A stretch of 64,000 nucleotides of DNA from Collinsella aerofaciens (GCF_028207065.1 NZ_JAQLFP010000003.1:35482-99481), one strand, 5' to 3'. Positions 25,398-34,285 are shown, numbered from the stretch's first letter. Translations and numbers: made by a program. The notes: a model not told the origin generated them from the sequence alone.

Positions 25398-25432
25398 GTT
25401 TTCTACGGCCTGCGTGTGGCAGGACGCATTGG

Positions 25433-25463
25433 AAGGGCGTCCATGACGCCCTTCTCTTTTTGT
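25433..25463 (+). terminator. Terminator after PTS EIIBC
   Basis: GAAGGGCGTC-CAT-GACGCCCTTC is a perfect 10-bp hairpin followed by TCTTTTTG. Downstream genes need read-through or their own promoter. Confidence 0.85.
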
Positions 25464-25515
25464 ATTTCTATTTCCGATGTTTGGGCGGCGTGTGCCGCGA
25501 AGAGTTGGAGTTGGA

Positions 25516-26727
25516 ATGAACATAGAGTTTGGAATCTCGAAGATTGACGTAACACCCCAGTCTCCTTGCCGCATGGGCGGCTACAACAGAAAAGGTGCCT
25601 GGACGGATGTTCTTGATCCTATTGAGGTCAACGCTAGCGCTGTCTGTGTTGATCTTGTCCCGTTTATTCTTATCGAGCTCGATTCAATAATGGTGTCGAA
25701 AGATTTTTCCCTTTCGGTCAAGAACGCCGTATCGTCAAAAACGGGCATCGATTCGAGCAATATCGTCGTCGCATGCATTCATACCCATTCTGCACCATGC
25801 TATTTTAAGCTTGCCTACGAGGACACGTTACCTGAAACCGAATTGACGAGTGATTTGATTGGCTTGGCTACCGAGGCGGCGGTATCTGCATGGGCGTCCA
25901 GGTCGAAGGCGACCGTATCGATGGAGATGTTAGGCATCGAGGGACTGTACGGGAATCGAAATGTTCAGGGCGGTCCGGCCGATAAACAGGTAAGTATTTT
26001 CTCGTTTGAGGACGCTCAAGGCGGTCGCCCAATTGGAAAAATGCTGTTCATGTCCGCTCATCCTACCATCCTTAATGGGAAAAGCGCCGTCCTCTCTGCT
26101 GATTTGATTGGGCATGTCAGGCAGCGTTTGGAGAGGAAATATGGCTGTCCTGTACTTTGCGTCAACGGAACGTGCGGGGATGTGTCGACGCGTTTCTATC
26201 GGCAAGGGGAGGGAGTTGCCGAACTCGAGCGTACGGCTAACGAACTTTGCGCTCAAATTGAATCCAAGCGTGAGCGCGCGGCACTCAGAGTTGATACTCC
26301 GCGTTGGGGCTCTATCAGCATGAAGAGTGTCTACGATGCAAAAACAGATCCGGATTGGATCGAGATGACCAATCGGATAGAGGCTATGGATGCGAGCCCG
26401 ATGCGAGACTTTCTCCTTAAGCGGCAACAGCTTAAGCTCTCGATGGGGAAAATCGAGCTTGAGCTTCCGAGCCAGTTTGCGGTAATTGGTAACTGCATTT
26501 TTATCACGATGCCATGCGATACGTGTAGCACATTAGGCTTGGATTTTAAGAGGGCGTTTAGCCAATACAACGTCTTTGTTATCGGCTATGCGAACACGTA
26601 CTGCAACTACCTTGTGCCTCAGGAAGACTACGGCAAGTATTTTGAAACCTACAACTCGCGAACGCCGCGCGGGGTTGCCGAGGCGTTCGTTGCGCGAATC
26701 ATTCAGGCGGTCGGTGCCGCGCTATAG
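25516..26727 (+). CDS. Neutral/alkaline ceramidase N-terminal-domain protein, cytosolic
   Basis: A 403-residue protein of the neutral ceramidase N-terminal fold: GISKIDVTPQSPCRMGGYN at residues 5-23, IHTHSAP near 93 (zinc ligands), SAHPTILNG near 177, and CNGTCGDVSTR-like VNGTCGDVSTRFYRQGEG near 216. It lacks a signal peptide and the C-terminal immunoglobulin-like domain of true ceramidases. It follows a PTS EIIBC, so the substrate is more likely an N-acyl or other derivative of the imported phosphorylated sugar than ceramide. Codon use is AT-richer than its neighbours, suggesting transfer. Confidence 0.75.
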   Translation: MNIEFGISKIDVTPQSPCRMGGYNRKGAWTDVLDPIEVNASAVCVDLVPFILIELDSIMVSKDFSLSVKNAVSSKTGIDSSNIVVACIHTHSAPCYFKLAYEDTLPETELTSDLIGLATEAAVSAWASRSKATVSMEMLGIEGLYGNRNVQGGPADKQVSIFSFEDAQGGRPIGKMLFMSAHPTILNGKSAVLSADLIGHVRQRLERKYGCPVLCVNGTCGDVSTRFYRQGEGVAELERTANELCAQIESKRERAALRVDTPRWGSISMKSVYDAKTDPDWIEMTNRIEAMDASPMRDFLLKRQQLKLSMGKIELELPSQFAVIGNCIFITMPCDTCSTLGLDFKRAFSQYNVFVIGYANTYCNYLVPQEDYGKYFETYNSRTPRGVAEAFVARIIQAVGAAL

Positions 26728-26785
26728 CAGGCGCTATAGACCATCGTGGTAGATGAACCGGTCAGGATTATACGGAGCATGTATT

Positions 26786-27694
26786 GTGTCAATCATTGAA
26801 CCTCTCATCCAACAAGTCCTTATCATGTTTTTGCTCATGGGAATGGGCTACGCTCTAAACCGCTTGGGCATATTGAGCGAGCAGGCTGCAATAGAATTCG
26901 GAAAGTTGCTCATCAACCTTGTGATTCCCGCAATCATTCTCAAATCATTTTGGATTGAGTATTCGTTTCAGAGGATGTATGAGTTGGGAATGACCTTAAT
27001 GCTGTCGGCGGCGATGTTGTTGCTCGCTTGCGTTGTTGCCCGCCTGTTGTTCAGGGGCCGTCCCATCGACATTTTTGCTGCGGCATTCTCGAATGCTGGA
27101 TTTGTGGGAATACCCCTTGTTGAAGCGGCGCTTGGAAAAGATGCCGTGTTTTTCATCACGTGCATGATCGCTCTTCTCAATGCCATGCAATGGACATACG
27201 GGCAGTATCTGCTGTCGGGGTCTAAAAAATGTATGAGTCCTAAAGCGATCCTGACAAGTCCAATGGTCATGGCTTTATTGGGCGGTTTCTTGATTTTTAT
27301 CCTTCGTGTCCCAACGGTCCCTCTGGCACAGTCAGTGCTTTCGTATATCTCGGGGCTCAACACTCCGCTAGCAATGATGACTCTCGGTATCTATCTTGCC
27401 CAGTCTGATTTGATGGCGCTCCTGAGGGCGAAAAGCTTGTTTGCCGTCTCATCGGTCAGGCTGCTTGTCATTCCGATTCTTTCGCTCCTGTTCCTATGTC
27501 TCTTTCCATGTGATAGGTCAATTAAGATGGCGCTGCTGATTGCGGCTGCGACCCCCACCGGCGCGAATGTAGCTATCTTTGCCCAGCAGCATAATAAGGA
27601 CTATCGATATGCATGTGGAACAGTCTGTGTTACCACCCTTCTGTCTATGTTCACTATGCCAGCGATAGTGTCCTTGTCTCAGCTAGTGTTCTAG
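26786..27694 (+). CDS. AEC-family (auxin efflux carrier type) transporter
   Basis: A 302-residue polytopic membrane protein with about ten hydrophobic segments. The AEC pattern is visible as MGYALNRLGILSEQAAIEFGKLLINLVIPAIIL near the start, AFSNAGFVGIPLVEAALG near residue 105 and the second repeat with LLIAAATPTGANVAIFAQQH near 256. Family members transport organic acids or amino-acid-like anions. GTG 26786 (GGAG upstream) is preferred; an alternative ATG at 26753 would add 11 residues. It is about 60 nt after the ceramidase-fold gene and is likely co-transcribed, possibly exporting a reaction product. Confidence 0.78.
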   Translation: MSIIEPLIQQVLIMFLLMGMGYALNRLGILSEQAAIEFGKLLINLVIPAIILKSFWIEYSFQRMYELGMTLMLSAAMLLLACVVARLLFRGRPIDIFAAAFSNAGFVGIPLVEAALGKDAVFFITCMIALLNAMQWTYGQYLLSGSKKCMSPKAILTSPMVMALLGGFLIFILRVPTVPLAQSVLSYISGLNTPLAMMTLGIYLAQSDLMALLRAKSLFAVSSVRLLVIPILSLLFLCLFPCDRSIKMALLIAAATPTGANVAIFAQQHNKDYRYACGTVCVTTLLSMFTMPAIVSLSQLVF

Positions 27695-27876
27695 GCGCTA
27701 TGCCACGCACCTGCGGATGAACGCTTCGTGGCGGTCGATTATGGCCGGGCCCAACAATCCGGACCGCCGTCGATCGTGCTGGCAACAGATGCCATCAACT
27801 CATCAAGGGGGCTTGCTATCATTGGTGCACTAGCTTGATGCTAAACTGAATTAATGATTGCGAGGTGGTTTACGTG

Positions 27877-28146
27877 ATGTACCCGTATATGACATTCGAA
27901 GATGGTACCGAGGTCATTCATTCTGACCTGATCACAGATGGCGATATCGAAAAGGTCATCGTGCATTTTGAACGACCGACGGCAGAGGGTTTCGACTCCG
28001 CTCGTTGCGAGCTGCCTTCTTACAATTGGACCATGTGGGAGGGGCGTTTTACCGACGAGGAGAAGCGAGGTTTTGAGACTTTTCTGAGCAATAACGCCCA
28101 TCTGCTGTATCGCTACGCCGCAAACGGAGGAGCTAAAGTTGCCTAG
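27877..28146 (+). CDS. Small acidic protein, partner of the DUF4160 gene
   Basis: An 89-residue acidic protein (MYPYMTFEDGTEVIHSDLI...; DEEKRGFETFLSNNAHLLYRYAANGG). No family was recognised. ATG 27877 follows CGAGGTGG; GTG 27865 would extend it by four residues. It overlaps the next gene by 8 nt, so the two are translationally coupled. Small coupled pairs with DUF4160 are often listed as toxin-antitoxin-like, but nothing here shows toxicity. The preceding gap (27695-27876) contains no recognisable feature. Confidence 0.65.
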   Translation: MYPYMTFEDGTEVIHSDLITDGDIEKVIVHFERPTAEGFDSARCELPSYNWTMWEGRFTDEEKRGFETFLSNNAHLLYRYAANGGAKVA

Positions 28147-28417
28147 CCTTTTTCTTATTGGCGGCTATCGGGTCTTCTTTTGGTCCAATGAAGCGGGCGA
28201 GCCAATCCATGTCCATGTTTGCAAGGGGGCGCCTTCAGATAACTCGGCCAAAATCTGGCTGACTCGAAGAGGTGGCTGCATTGTCGCTAATAACAAAGCG
28301 AAGATCCCCCGGAGCACGCTTGATGACCTCTGTGAAATCATCGCCGCTCAGCATGAATTGATTTGCTCTAAATGGAAGGCATTTTTCCTTGTGGACGAGA
28401 TCTCGTTCTACTGCTAA
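28139..28417 (+). CDS. DUF4160 domain protein
   Basis: A 92-residue protein covering the entire DUF4160 domain: IGGYRVFFWSNEAGEPIHVHVCKG at residues 7-30, AKIWLTRRGGCIVANN, and a C-terminal helix ending near SKWKAFFLVDE. The HVHV motif and length match the family, whose function is unknown and which commonly forms two-gene modules. The start is TTG 28139 with GGAGG about 8 nt upstream; the TTG start and overlap with the partner suggest controlled, low translation. Confidence 0.75.
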   Translation: MPSLFLIGGYRVFFWSNEAGEPIHVHVCKGAPSDNSAKIWLTRRGGCIVANNKAKIPRSTLDDLCEIIAAQHELICSKWKAFFLVDEISFYC

Positions 28418-28481
28418 ACGTCATCCCGGCTTCTCTTTTCCAATTTTAATCATGAGCTTGTCCCATCTGTGCTGATTGAAC

Positions 28482-28510
28482 TTGACAGTACAATGGAGGC
28501 GGACTATATC
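28482..28510 (+). promoter_or_regulatory. Sigma70-type promoter upstream of nadE
   Basis: A consensus TTGACA (28482-28487), a 17-nt spacer and TATATC (28505-28510) lie about 40 nt before the nadE start. Confidence 0.65.
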
Positions 28511-28550
28511 GCCGCCGCTCGTTGCGGCTAACGGATGTGCTGGAGCTCGC

Positions 28551-30539
28551 ATGAACGATTTTCTAAACGGTCAAGTTGAGAACGACGGTTTTTTGCGCGT
28601 GGCAGCGGCCTCGCCCAAGATTCGCGTGGCCGATGTCGAGGGCAATGCCGAGGTTGCGCTGGCGGCTGTTCGCGAGGCTGCCGAGCGCGGCATTCGTGCG
28701 CTCGTGCTGCCCGAGCTTAACCTGACTGGTTATACCGCGGCTGATCTATTCCATAACCGCACACTGCTGCATGCCTGCGAGGCGGCGCTTGAGTTTATCC
28801 TCGATGAAACCCGCGAGCTGCCGATTGTCTTTACCGTCGGCCTTCCCGTTGCGGTGGCCGAAAACATCTACAACTGCGCGGCCGTGTGCTGTGCGGGCGA
28901 GCTTTTGGGCCTTACGGCTAAGAAGTATCTGCCCAACTATGGCGAGTTCTACGAGCGCCGCTGGTTTGCCCCGGCGCCTGCCGATCCCGTGTGGGTTGAA
29001 TTTGCCGGTCAGGGTCCGGTGCCGCTTGGCTCGGGGCTTGTCTACCGCTGCTGTGATGAGGGCGCCGAGGACCTGGTGCTGGGCGTTGAGGTCTGTGAGG
29101 ACCTGTGGGTGCCGGCGCCCCCTTCGACCGAGATGGCGCTTGCCGGTGCGACGGTGATTCTCAACCCGTCGGCCTCGGACGAGATTATCGGTAAGGCAGA
29201 TTACCGCCGCAGCCTTATCTCTAACCAAAGCGCGCGCCTGTACTGTGCCTATGCCTACGCGGATGCGAGTGAGGGCGAGTCCACGACCGACATGGTCTTT
29301 GCGGGCGAGAACCTTATCTACGAAAACGGCTCCAAGCTTGCCGCGACCAGGCTTCTCACCTGTGACATGGCCATCGCCGACGTCGATCTTGACCGTCTGG
29401 TTGCCGAGCGCCGTCGCTCGACGACGTGGACACGCGCCGACGATGCGCCGGAGGCCACGACTGTTGAGTTTTCGTTTGAGGGCGTGTTGGCCGAAGAACC
29501 CGTCCTGCGCGATGCCTGCGATATCGACCGCGTTTTCCCGCGTGCACCTTTTGTGCCGGCCGACCATGGCGACCTGGCCGAGCGTTGTGAGACCATCCTT
29601 GACCTGCAGACTGCCGGCCTCAAGACCCGCCTTGCCCATACGGGTACCAAGGCGGCTGTCATCGGTCTTTCGGGCGGCCTGGACTCCACGTTGGCACTGC
29701 TTGTGACCGTGCGTGCCTTCGATGCACTGGGGCTGCCACGCACCGGTATCACGGCCGTGTCCATGCCCGGCTTTGGCACGACGCATCGCACCAAGTCGAA
29801 TGCCGAGTCGCTCGCTCGCGACCTTGGCGTGAGCTTCCGCGAGGTTTCGATCCACGCGGCCGTGGAGCAGCACTTCAAGGACATTGAGCACGATCCGGCC
29901 GTGCAGGACGTGACCTACGAGAACAGCCAGGCCCGCGAGCGCACGCAGATTCTGATGGATCTGGCCAATCAGGCTGGCGGCTTTGTCATCGGCACGGGCG
30001 ACCTGTCGGAGCTGGCACTCGGCTGGGCTACCTATAACGGTGACCACATGAGCATGTATGCCGTCAACGCGAGCGTGCCCAAGACGCTTGTGCGCCATCT
30101 GGTGCGCTATGCGGCTGATGTCTTTGGCGGGCGTATTGCCGAGACGCTGCTCGACATCCTCGATACGCCGGTGTCCCCCGAGCTTCTGCCGCCCACGGGC
30201 GACGGCGAGATTGCGCAGAAGACCGAGGATTTGGTGGGTCCGTACGAGCTGCACGACTACTTCCTCTATTACCTGCTGCGTTTTGGCTTTGAGCCAGGCA
30301 AGATTTACCGCATGGCGCTCAAGAGCTTCGAGGGCGTCTACGACGCCAAGACCATCCACACGTGGTTGCGTACGTTCTATCGTCGCTTCTTTGCCCAGCA
30401 GTTTAAGCGCAGCTGCCTGCCCGATGGTCCCAAGGTTGGTTCGGTGACGCTCAGTCCGCGCGGCGATTGGCGCATGCCGAGCGACGCCAGCTCGCGTTTG
30501 TGGCTCGCACAGATCGATGCGCTCAATCCGATGGACTAA
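28551..30539 (+). CDS. nadE: Glutamine-dependent NAD(+) synthase
   Basis: A 662-residue two-domain enzyme that converts deamido-NAD to NAD using glutamine and ATP. The N-terminal nitrilase-type glutaminase domain has the catalytic Glu in LPELNLTGYTAADLF near residue 52, Lys in KKYLPNYGEFYERR near 125 and Cys in VEVCEDLWVP near 183. The C-terminal synthetase domain has the P-loop GLSGGLDSTLAL near 374 and GTGDLSELALGWATYNGDHMSMY near 483. The length matches the long actinobacterial type. ATG 28551 with GGAG is preferred although the frame opens earlier. Confidence 0.95.
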   Translation: MNDFLNGQVENDGFLRVAAASPKIRVADVEGNAEVALAAVREAAERGIRALVLPELNLTGYTAADLFHNRTLLHACEAALEFILDETRELPIVFTVGLPVAVAENIYNCAAVCCAGELLGLTAKKYLPNYGEFYERRWFAPAPADPVWVEFAGQGPVPLGSGLVYRCCDEGAEDLVLGVEVCEDLWVPAPPSTEMALAGATVILNPSASDEIIGKADYRRSLISNQSARLYCAYAYADASEGESTTDMVFAGENLIYENGSKLAATRLLTCDMAIADVDLDRLVAERRRSTTWTRADDAPEATTVEFSFEGVLAEEPVLRDACDIDRVFPRAPFVPADHGDLAERCETILDLQTAGLKTRLAHTGTKAAVIGLSGGLDSTLALLVTVRAFDALGLPRTGITAVSMPGFGTTHRTKSNAESLARDLGVSFREVSIHAAVEQHFKDIEHDPAVQDVTYENSQARERTQILMDLANQAGGFVIGTGDLSELALGWATYNGDHMSMYAVNASVPKTLVRHLVRYAADVFGGRIAETLLDILDTPVSPELLPPTGDGEIAQKTEDLVGPYELHDYFLYYLLRFGFEPGKIYRMALKSFEGVYDAKTIHTWLRTFYRRFFAQQFKRSCLPDGPKVGSVTLSPRGDWRMPSDASSRLWLAQIDALNPMD

Positions 30540-30656
30540 GGTTGCCAAATTGAACCAAAACAGCGGGTGCAAGCGTTACACTTTTGCAATCTGATGGCCC
30601 GTATCGCGCGACGCTCTTGTCGGAGCGCCGCGTTTTTCATATCGAAAGGTGGCACC

Positions 30657-31820
30657 ATGCAGGCATCGCAGCGTCTCGACCGCTTTGGCGCGGAGGTCTT
30701 CGCCTCGCTCAACAACAAACTGCTTGCGCTGAAGGCTCAGGGTAAGACCATTTACAACATGAGCGTGGGCACGCCCGACTTTAAGCCGTACGACCATGTG
30801 ATCGAGGCGCTCACGCAAGCGGCGCAAGATCCCGAGATGTGGAAGTATGCCCTGCGCGACCTGCCCGAACTCAAGCAGGCCGTGTGCGATTACTATGAGC
30901 GTCGCTTTGGCGTTTTGGGCATTACGCCGTCTATGGTGCAGTCGTGCAACGGCACGCAGGAGGGCGTGGGCCATTTGGGCCTGGCCCTGCTCGATCCGGG
31001 TGACTCCATCCTGGTTCCCGATCCGTGCTACCCGGTCTTTGAGGCGGGCGCCAAGATCGCCGATGCCAAGCTCGAGTACTATCCGCTGGTTGCCGAGCAT
31101 AATTACCTGCCCTATGTGGCGGGTATCGATCCCGAGGTGGCCGATCGCGCCAAGTATATGATCGTGTCGCTGCCCGCGAACCCGGTGGGCTCGGTGGGCA
31201 CGCCCGAGGTCTATGAGGAGATTATCGCTTTCGCCCGCGAGCACGACCTGCTCATCGTCCACGACAATGCGTACTCCGATATCGTGTTCGACGGCGAGCC
31301 GGGCGGAAGCTTTTTGCAGTATCCCGGCGCGCTCGAGGTGGGCGTGGAGTTCTTCTCGCTTTCCAAGTCGTTTAACGTTACCGGTGCGCGTATCGGCTTT
31401 TTGGTCGGCCGCGAGGACGTGGTCTCTGCCTTTGCCAAGCTGCGCGGTCAGATCGACTTTGGTATGTTCTTCCCGATCCAGAAGGCTGCTATCGCCTGCC
31501 TGAACGGTCCGCGCGATGAGGTCGAGGCGCAGCGTCTGAAGTACCAGGAGCGCCGCGACGCCCTGTGCGACGGTCTTGAGGGCCTGGGCTGGGAGCGTCC
31601 CAACGCGCATGGCTCTATGTTTGTGTGGGCCAAGCTTCCCGGTGGTCGCACCGATTCCATGGCGTTTTGCGAGGAGCTCATGGAGAAGGCCGGCGTTGTG
31701 GTGACGCCTGGCGCGAGCTTTGGTCCTTCGGGCGAGGGACACGTGCGCATGGCGCTGGTCCTGCCGCCCGATCAGATTGCTTTGGCTGTCGAGGCCATTC
31801 GCGAGGCGGGCCTGTATTAG
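30657..31820 (+). CDS. Class I/II PLP aminotransferase
   Basis: A 387-residue fold-type I aminotransferase: GTPDFKP near residue 38, NGTQEGVGHLGLALLDPGD near 97, NPVGSVG near 176, DNAYSDIVFD near 202 and the PLP lysine in FFSLSKSFNVTGARIGFLVG near 231. It is similar in style to LL-diaminopimelate or N-acetyl-diaminopimelate aminotransferases (DapL/PatA type). Given an acetylase-type dapH and an M20 deacetylase in this window, it is a candidate for the missing N-acetyl-LL-DAP aminotransferase, but this rests on context only. ATG 30657 follows GAAAGGTGG. Confidence 0.8.
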   Translation: MQASQRLDRFGAEVFASLNNKLLALKAQGKTIYNMSVGTPDFKPYDHVIEALTQAAQDPEMWKYALRDLPELKQAVCDYYERRFGVLGITPSMVQSCNGTQEGVGHLGLALLDPGDSILVPDPCYPVFEAGAKIADAKLEYYPLVAEHNYLPYVAGIDPEVADRAKYMIVSLPANPVGSVGTPEVYEEIIAFAREHDLLIVHDNAYSDIVFDGEPGGSFLQYPGALEVGVEFFSLSKSFNVTGARIGFLVGREDVVSAFAKLRGQIDFGMFFPIQKAAIACLNGPRDEVEAQRLKYQERRDALCDGLEGLGWERPNAHGSMFVWAKLPGGRTDSMAFCEELMEKAGVVVTPGASFGPSGEGHVRMALVLPPDQIALAVEAIREAGLY

Positions 31821-32023
31821 AAAGCTATTTCGCCCCGTCAATAGCTCGAAACCGATTTCGTGCAGTTATTTTACGAATTCTGCAAACAATTTCGGTAAAC
31901 GGTCGATTTTTGGCTGCGAATAGGAGCATAATCAAAGTCCCGATTGGATGTATTGGGATTACGGCAAGCCGCTCGGGTCGTTCCCGGGCGGCTTGCTTGT
32001 GGAGAGAGAGATGGGAGTTTCTA

Positions 32024-32974
32024 ATGGTTAACGAGAAGAAGGTCGCTATTGTCGGCTGCGGTTTCGTCGGTTCGTCTTCGGCGTTTGCGCTGATGCAGAG
32101 TGGTCTGTTCTCCGAGATGGTCCTCATCGACGTGGACAAGAACCGCGCCGAGGGTGAGGCTCTGGATATCGCGCACGGCATGACGTTTGCCGAGCCGATG
32201 AAGATCTACGCCGGCGATTATTCCGATGTCGCCGACGCCGCCATGATCGTCGTCACCGCTGGCGCTGCCCAGAAGCCCGGTGAGACCCGCTTGGACCTGG
32301 TTAACAAGAACGTCAACATCTTTAAGTCCATTATCCCCGAGATTAAGAAGTCTGGCTTCGACGGCATTCTGCTCATCGTCTCCAACCCGGTCGATGTTCT
32401 GACCTACGCCGCCATCAAGTTGTCCGGCCTGCCCGAGGGTCACGTCATCGGTTCCGGCACCGTGCTCGACACCGGCCGCCTGCAGCAGATGCTCGGCGCC
32501 CACGTCGAGGTCGACCCGCGCGATGTCCAGGCCTACGTCATGGGCGAGCACGGTGACTCCGAGTTTGTCGCTTGGTCCAGCGCTCAGGTTGCCGGCGTTC
32601 CGCTGAACACCTTCTGCGAGCTTCACGGTCATCTGGAGCATGAGGCTGCCGAGAAGCGCATCGCCGAGGACGTCAAGAACTCCGCTTACACCATCATCGA
32701 GAAGAAGCACGCCACCTACTATGGCGTCGCCATGGCCGTCAAGCGTATCTGCACCGCCGTCATGCGCGATGAGCAGACCGTTCTGCCTGTCTCCTCGCTT
32801 ATGGTGGGCGAGTACGGCCTGTCCGATCTTGCCATCTCCATGCCGACCGTCGTTGGCCGCGACGGCGTTGTCTGCCGCGTCCCCGTGCCGCTGAACGATG
32901 ACGAGCAGCATGAGCTCACCGCCTCCGCCAAGGCCCTCAAGGACATTATCGACAGCGTCGACTTCTCCTGCTAA
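32024..32974 (+). CDS. ldh: L-lactate dehydrogenase
   Basis: A 316-residue NAD-dependent L-LDH that reduces pyruvate to L-lactate in fermentation. It shows the Rossmann loop VGCGFVGSSSAFALM at residues 9-23, the substrate loop AAQKPGETRLDLV near 85 (glutamine at the specificity position and the catalytic arginine, which favour lactate over malate), SNPVDVLTY near 121, and GEHGDSEF near 176 with the catalytic histidine. ATG 32024 is used; the GGGAG upstream fits, and the long upstream extension of the frame crosses the previous gene. It has its own terminator. Confidence 0.93.
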   Translation: MVNEKKVAIVGCGFVGSSSAFALMQSGLFSEMVLIDVDKNRAEGEALDIAHGMTFAEPMKIYAGDYSDVADAAMIVVTAGAAQKPGETRLDLVNKNVNIFKSIIPEIKKSGFDGILLIVSNPVDVLTYAAIKLSGLPEGHVIGSGTVLDTGRLQQMLGAHVEVDPRDVQAYVMGEHGDSEFVAWSSAQVAGVPLNTFCELHGHLEHEAAEKRIAEDVKNSAYTIIEKKHATYYGVAMAVKRICTAVMRDEQTVLPVSSLMVGEYGLSDLAISMPTVVGRDGVVCRVPVPLNDDEQHELTASAKALKDIIDSVDFSC

Positions 32975-33008
32975 ATCAAGCTCTTTTGGGCAACAGGCTA
33001 CAATGAAA

Positions 33009-33041
33009 GGCGTCCGGGCCACACGGTCCGGGCGCCTTTTT
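33009..33041 (+). terminator. Terminator after ldh
   Basis: GGCGTCCGGGCC-ACAC-GGTCCGGGCGCC is a 12-bp stem with two wobble pairs, followed by TTTTTGG. Confidence 0.85.
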
Positions 33042-33070
33042 GGTGCAAAGTAACCCTACCCCAATGCGCC
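33040..33070 (+). repeat. Short repeat upstream of the DUF2974 gene (copy a)
   Basis: A 31-nt sequence starting TTGGTGCAAAG and ending ATGCGCC. It matches 34253-34283 at 25 of 31 positions by eye, and the two copies flank the DUF2974 gene in the same orientation. Confidence 0.55.
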
Positions 33071-33088
33071 ATAGTTGATGGGAGAGTC

Positions 33089-34249
33089 ATGTCGGATTCA
33101 CCTAACTTTTTGACCTATGTCCAGACGGCGTTTGATCCGTTTGAGGAACGGTCGTTCTGCGCGGTGGATAGCCTGGTCTTTGCGTGGCTGTCCTATTTGC
33201 GTTTGCCGGGTGATATGGCGGAGCTGACGAACTGGCAGGGCCTTGACGTACGCGAGCTGCTTCGTGCCGAGTGCTACCGGGACATGATTGGCGACCTGTG
33301 GGATCCAGAGGGGAGCAGGGCCTTGTTGGAGGCCGTGGCAGCAAGCCCTCGCTATCGCGGCGTGCACGTTTGCGGCTATCGTACCGTGAGTGATGCCGAG
33401 ACGACGGAGCAGTTTGCGGCTATGACGTTCCGATTTCCGGCGGGGTTTAGCTATCTTTCCTTCCGGGGGACCGACAGTACGATTGTGGGCTGGAAAGAGG
33501 ACTTTAACATGGCGTTCCGGTGTCCTGTGCCGGCCCAGGAATCCGCGGCGCGTTATGTGGACGAGGCGGCGGATGCGATTGACGGGCCGCTTTTGTGCGG
33601 AGGTCATTCCAAGGGTGGAAACCTTGCGGTGTACGGTGCGGCGATGTGCTCCGATGTTGCCCGTGAGCGAATCGAACGGGTGTATTCCCATGATGGTCCG
33701 GGCTTCGTCGAGGAGTTTCTGAACGGCAACGCCTTTGCCGATCTTTCCGGTCAAATCGACAAGACGCTACCTCGGTCGTCGATCTTTGGCATGATGTTCG
33801 AGACGCAGGAGGACTATGCCATCGTTGAGAGCACCGAGTTCAGCCTGCTGCAGCATAATCCCTTTAGCTGGGTGGTTGATGGTCGCGACTTCGCGTACTG
33901 TGAGCGCCTGTCCGCCGGTGCTCGATACGTTGACGACTCCATTCGCGAGATGCTGCTTGCAGTGTCACCTAGCGAGCGCGAGCGTTTTGTAGATGCGTTG
34001 TTCTCCGTGTTTGAGGCTACGGGTGCTGAGCGGTTTGCGGATATCGCTGGGAATCTGCGCGAGAGCCTGCCCGTGATGCTCCAGGCTGCGCAAGGCTTTG
34101 ACGAGGATACGCGACGCTTTGTCTCGCAGACCATCGTGGCAATTCTTAAATGCGCACTGCTGCCCAAACGACCCCAGATCGACATGCCCGCTGCCGGCAA
34201 GAGTTTGGCAGAACAGCTCGAGGCTTGGCAGTCCGAGCTCCTGCGCTAA
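33089..34249 (+). CDS. DUF2974 (Mbeg1-like) lipase-fold protein
   Basis: A 386-residue cytosolic protein of the DUF2974 family, which has an alpha/beta-hydrolase fold. The nucleophile elbow GHSKGGNLAVYGA near residue 172 gives the GxSxG serine; SYLSFRGTDSTIVGWKEDFNMAF near 123 matches the lipase-3-like segment, and DGPGFVEEF follows the elbow. The biological substrate is unknown; an esterase or lipase role is plausible. GGGAGAG precedes ATG 33089. It is flanked by two copies of a 31-nt repeat. Confidence 0.83.
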   Translation: MSDSPNFLTYVQTAFDPFEERSFCAVDSLVFAWLSYLRLPGDMAELTNWQGLDVRELLRAECYRDMIGDLWDPEGSRALLEAVAASPRYRGVHVCGYRTVSDAETTEQFAAMTFRFPAGFSYLSFRGTDSTIVGWKEDFNMAFRCPVPAQESAARYVDEAADAIDGPLLCGGHSKGGNLAVYGAAMCSDVARERIERVYSHDGPGFVEEFLNGNAFADLSGQIDKTLPRSSIFGMMFETQEDYAIVESTEFSLLQHNPFSWVVDGRDFAYCERLSAGARYVDDSIREMLLAVSPSERERFVDALFSVFEATGAERFADIAGNLRESLPVMLQAAQGFDEDTRRFVSQTIVAILKCALLPKRPQIDMPAAGKSLAEQLEAWQSELLR

Positions 34250-34252
34250 CCA

Positions 34253-34285
34253 TTGGTGCAAAGCAGCCTGTCCCCGATGCACCAA
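34253..34285 (+). repeat. Short palindromic repeat downstream of the DUF2974 gene (copy b)
   Basis: TTGGTGCA (34253-34260) and TGCACCAA (34278-34285) form perfect 8-bp arms. The unit repeats the sequence at 33040-33070 and begins 4 nt after the DUF2974 stop. Confidence 0.55.

Noticed and set aside
25516-26727. True ceramide-degrading ceramidase
   Set aside because: No signal peptide, no C-terminal Ig-like domain, and the gene sits with a sugar PTS; only the fold is supported.
28746-30572. Long minus-strand open frame opposite nadE
   Set aside because: Composition is R/H/A/G-rich and matches no family; nadE on the other strand has all catalytic motifs.
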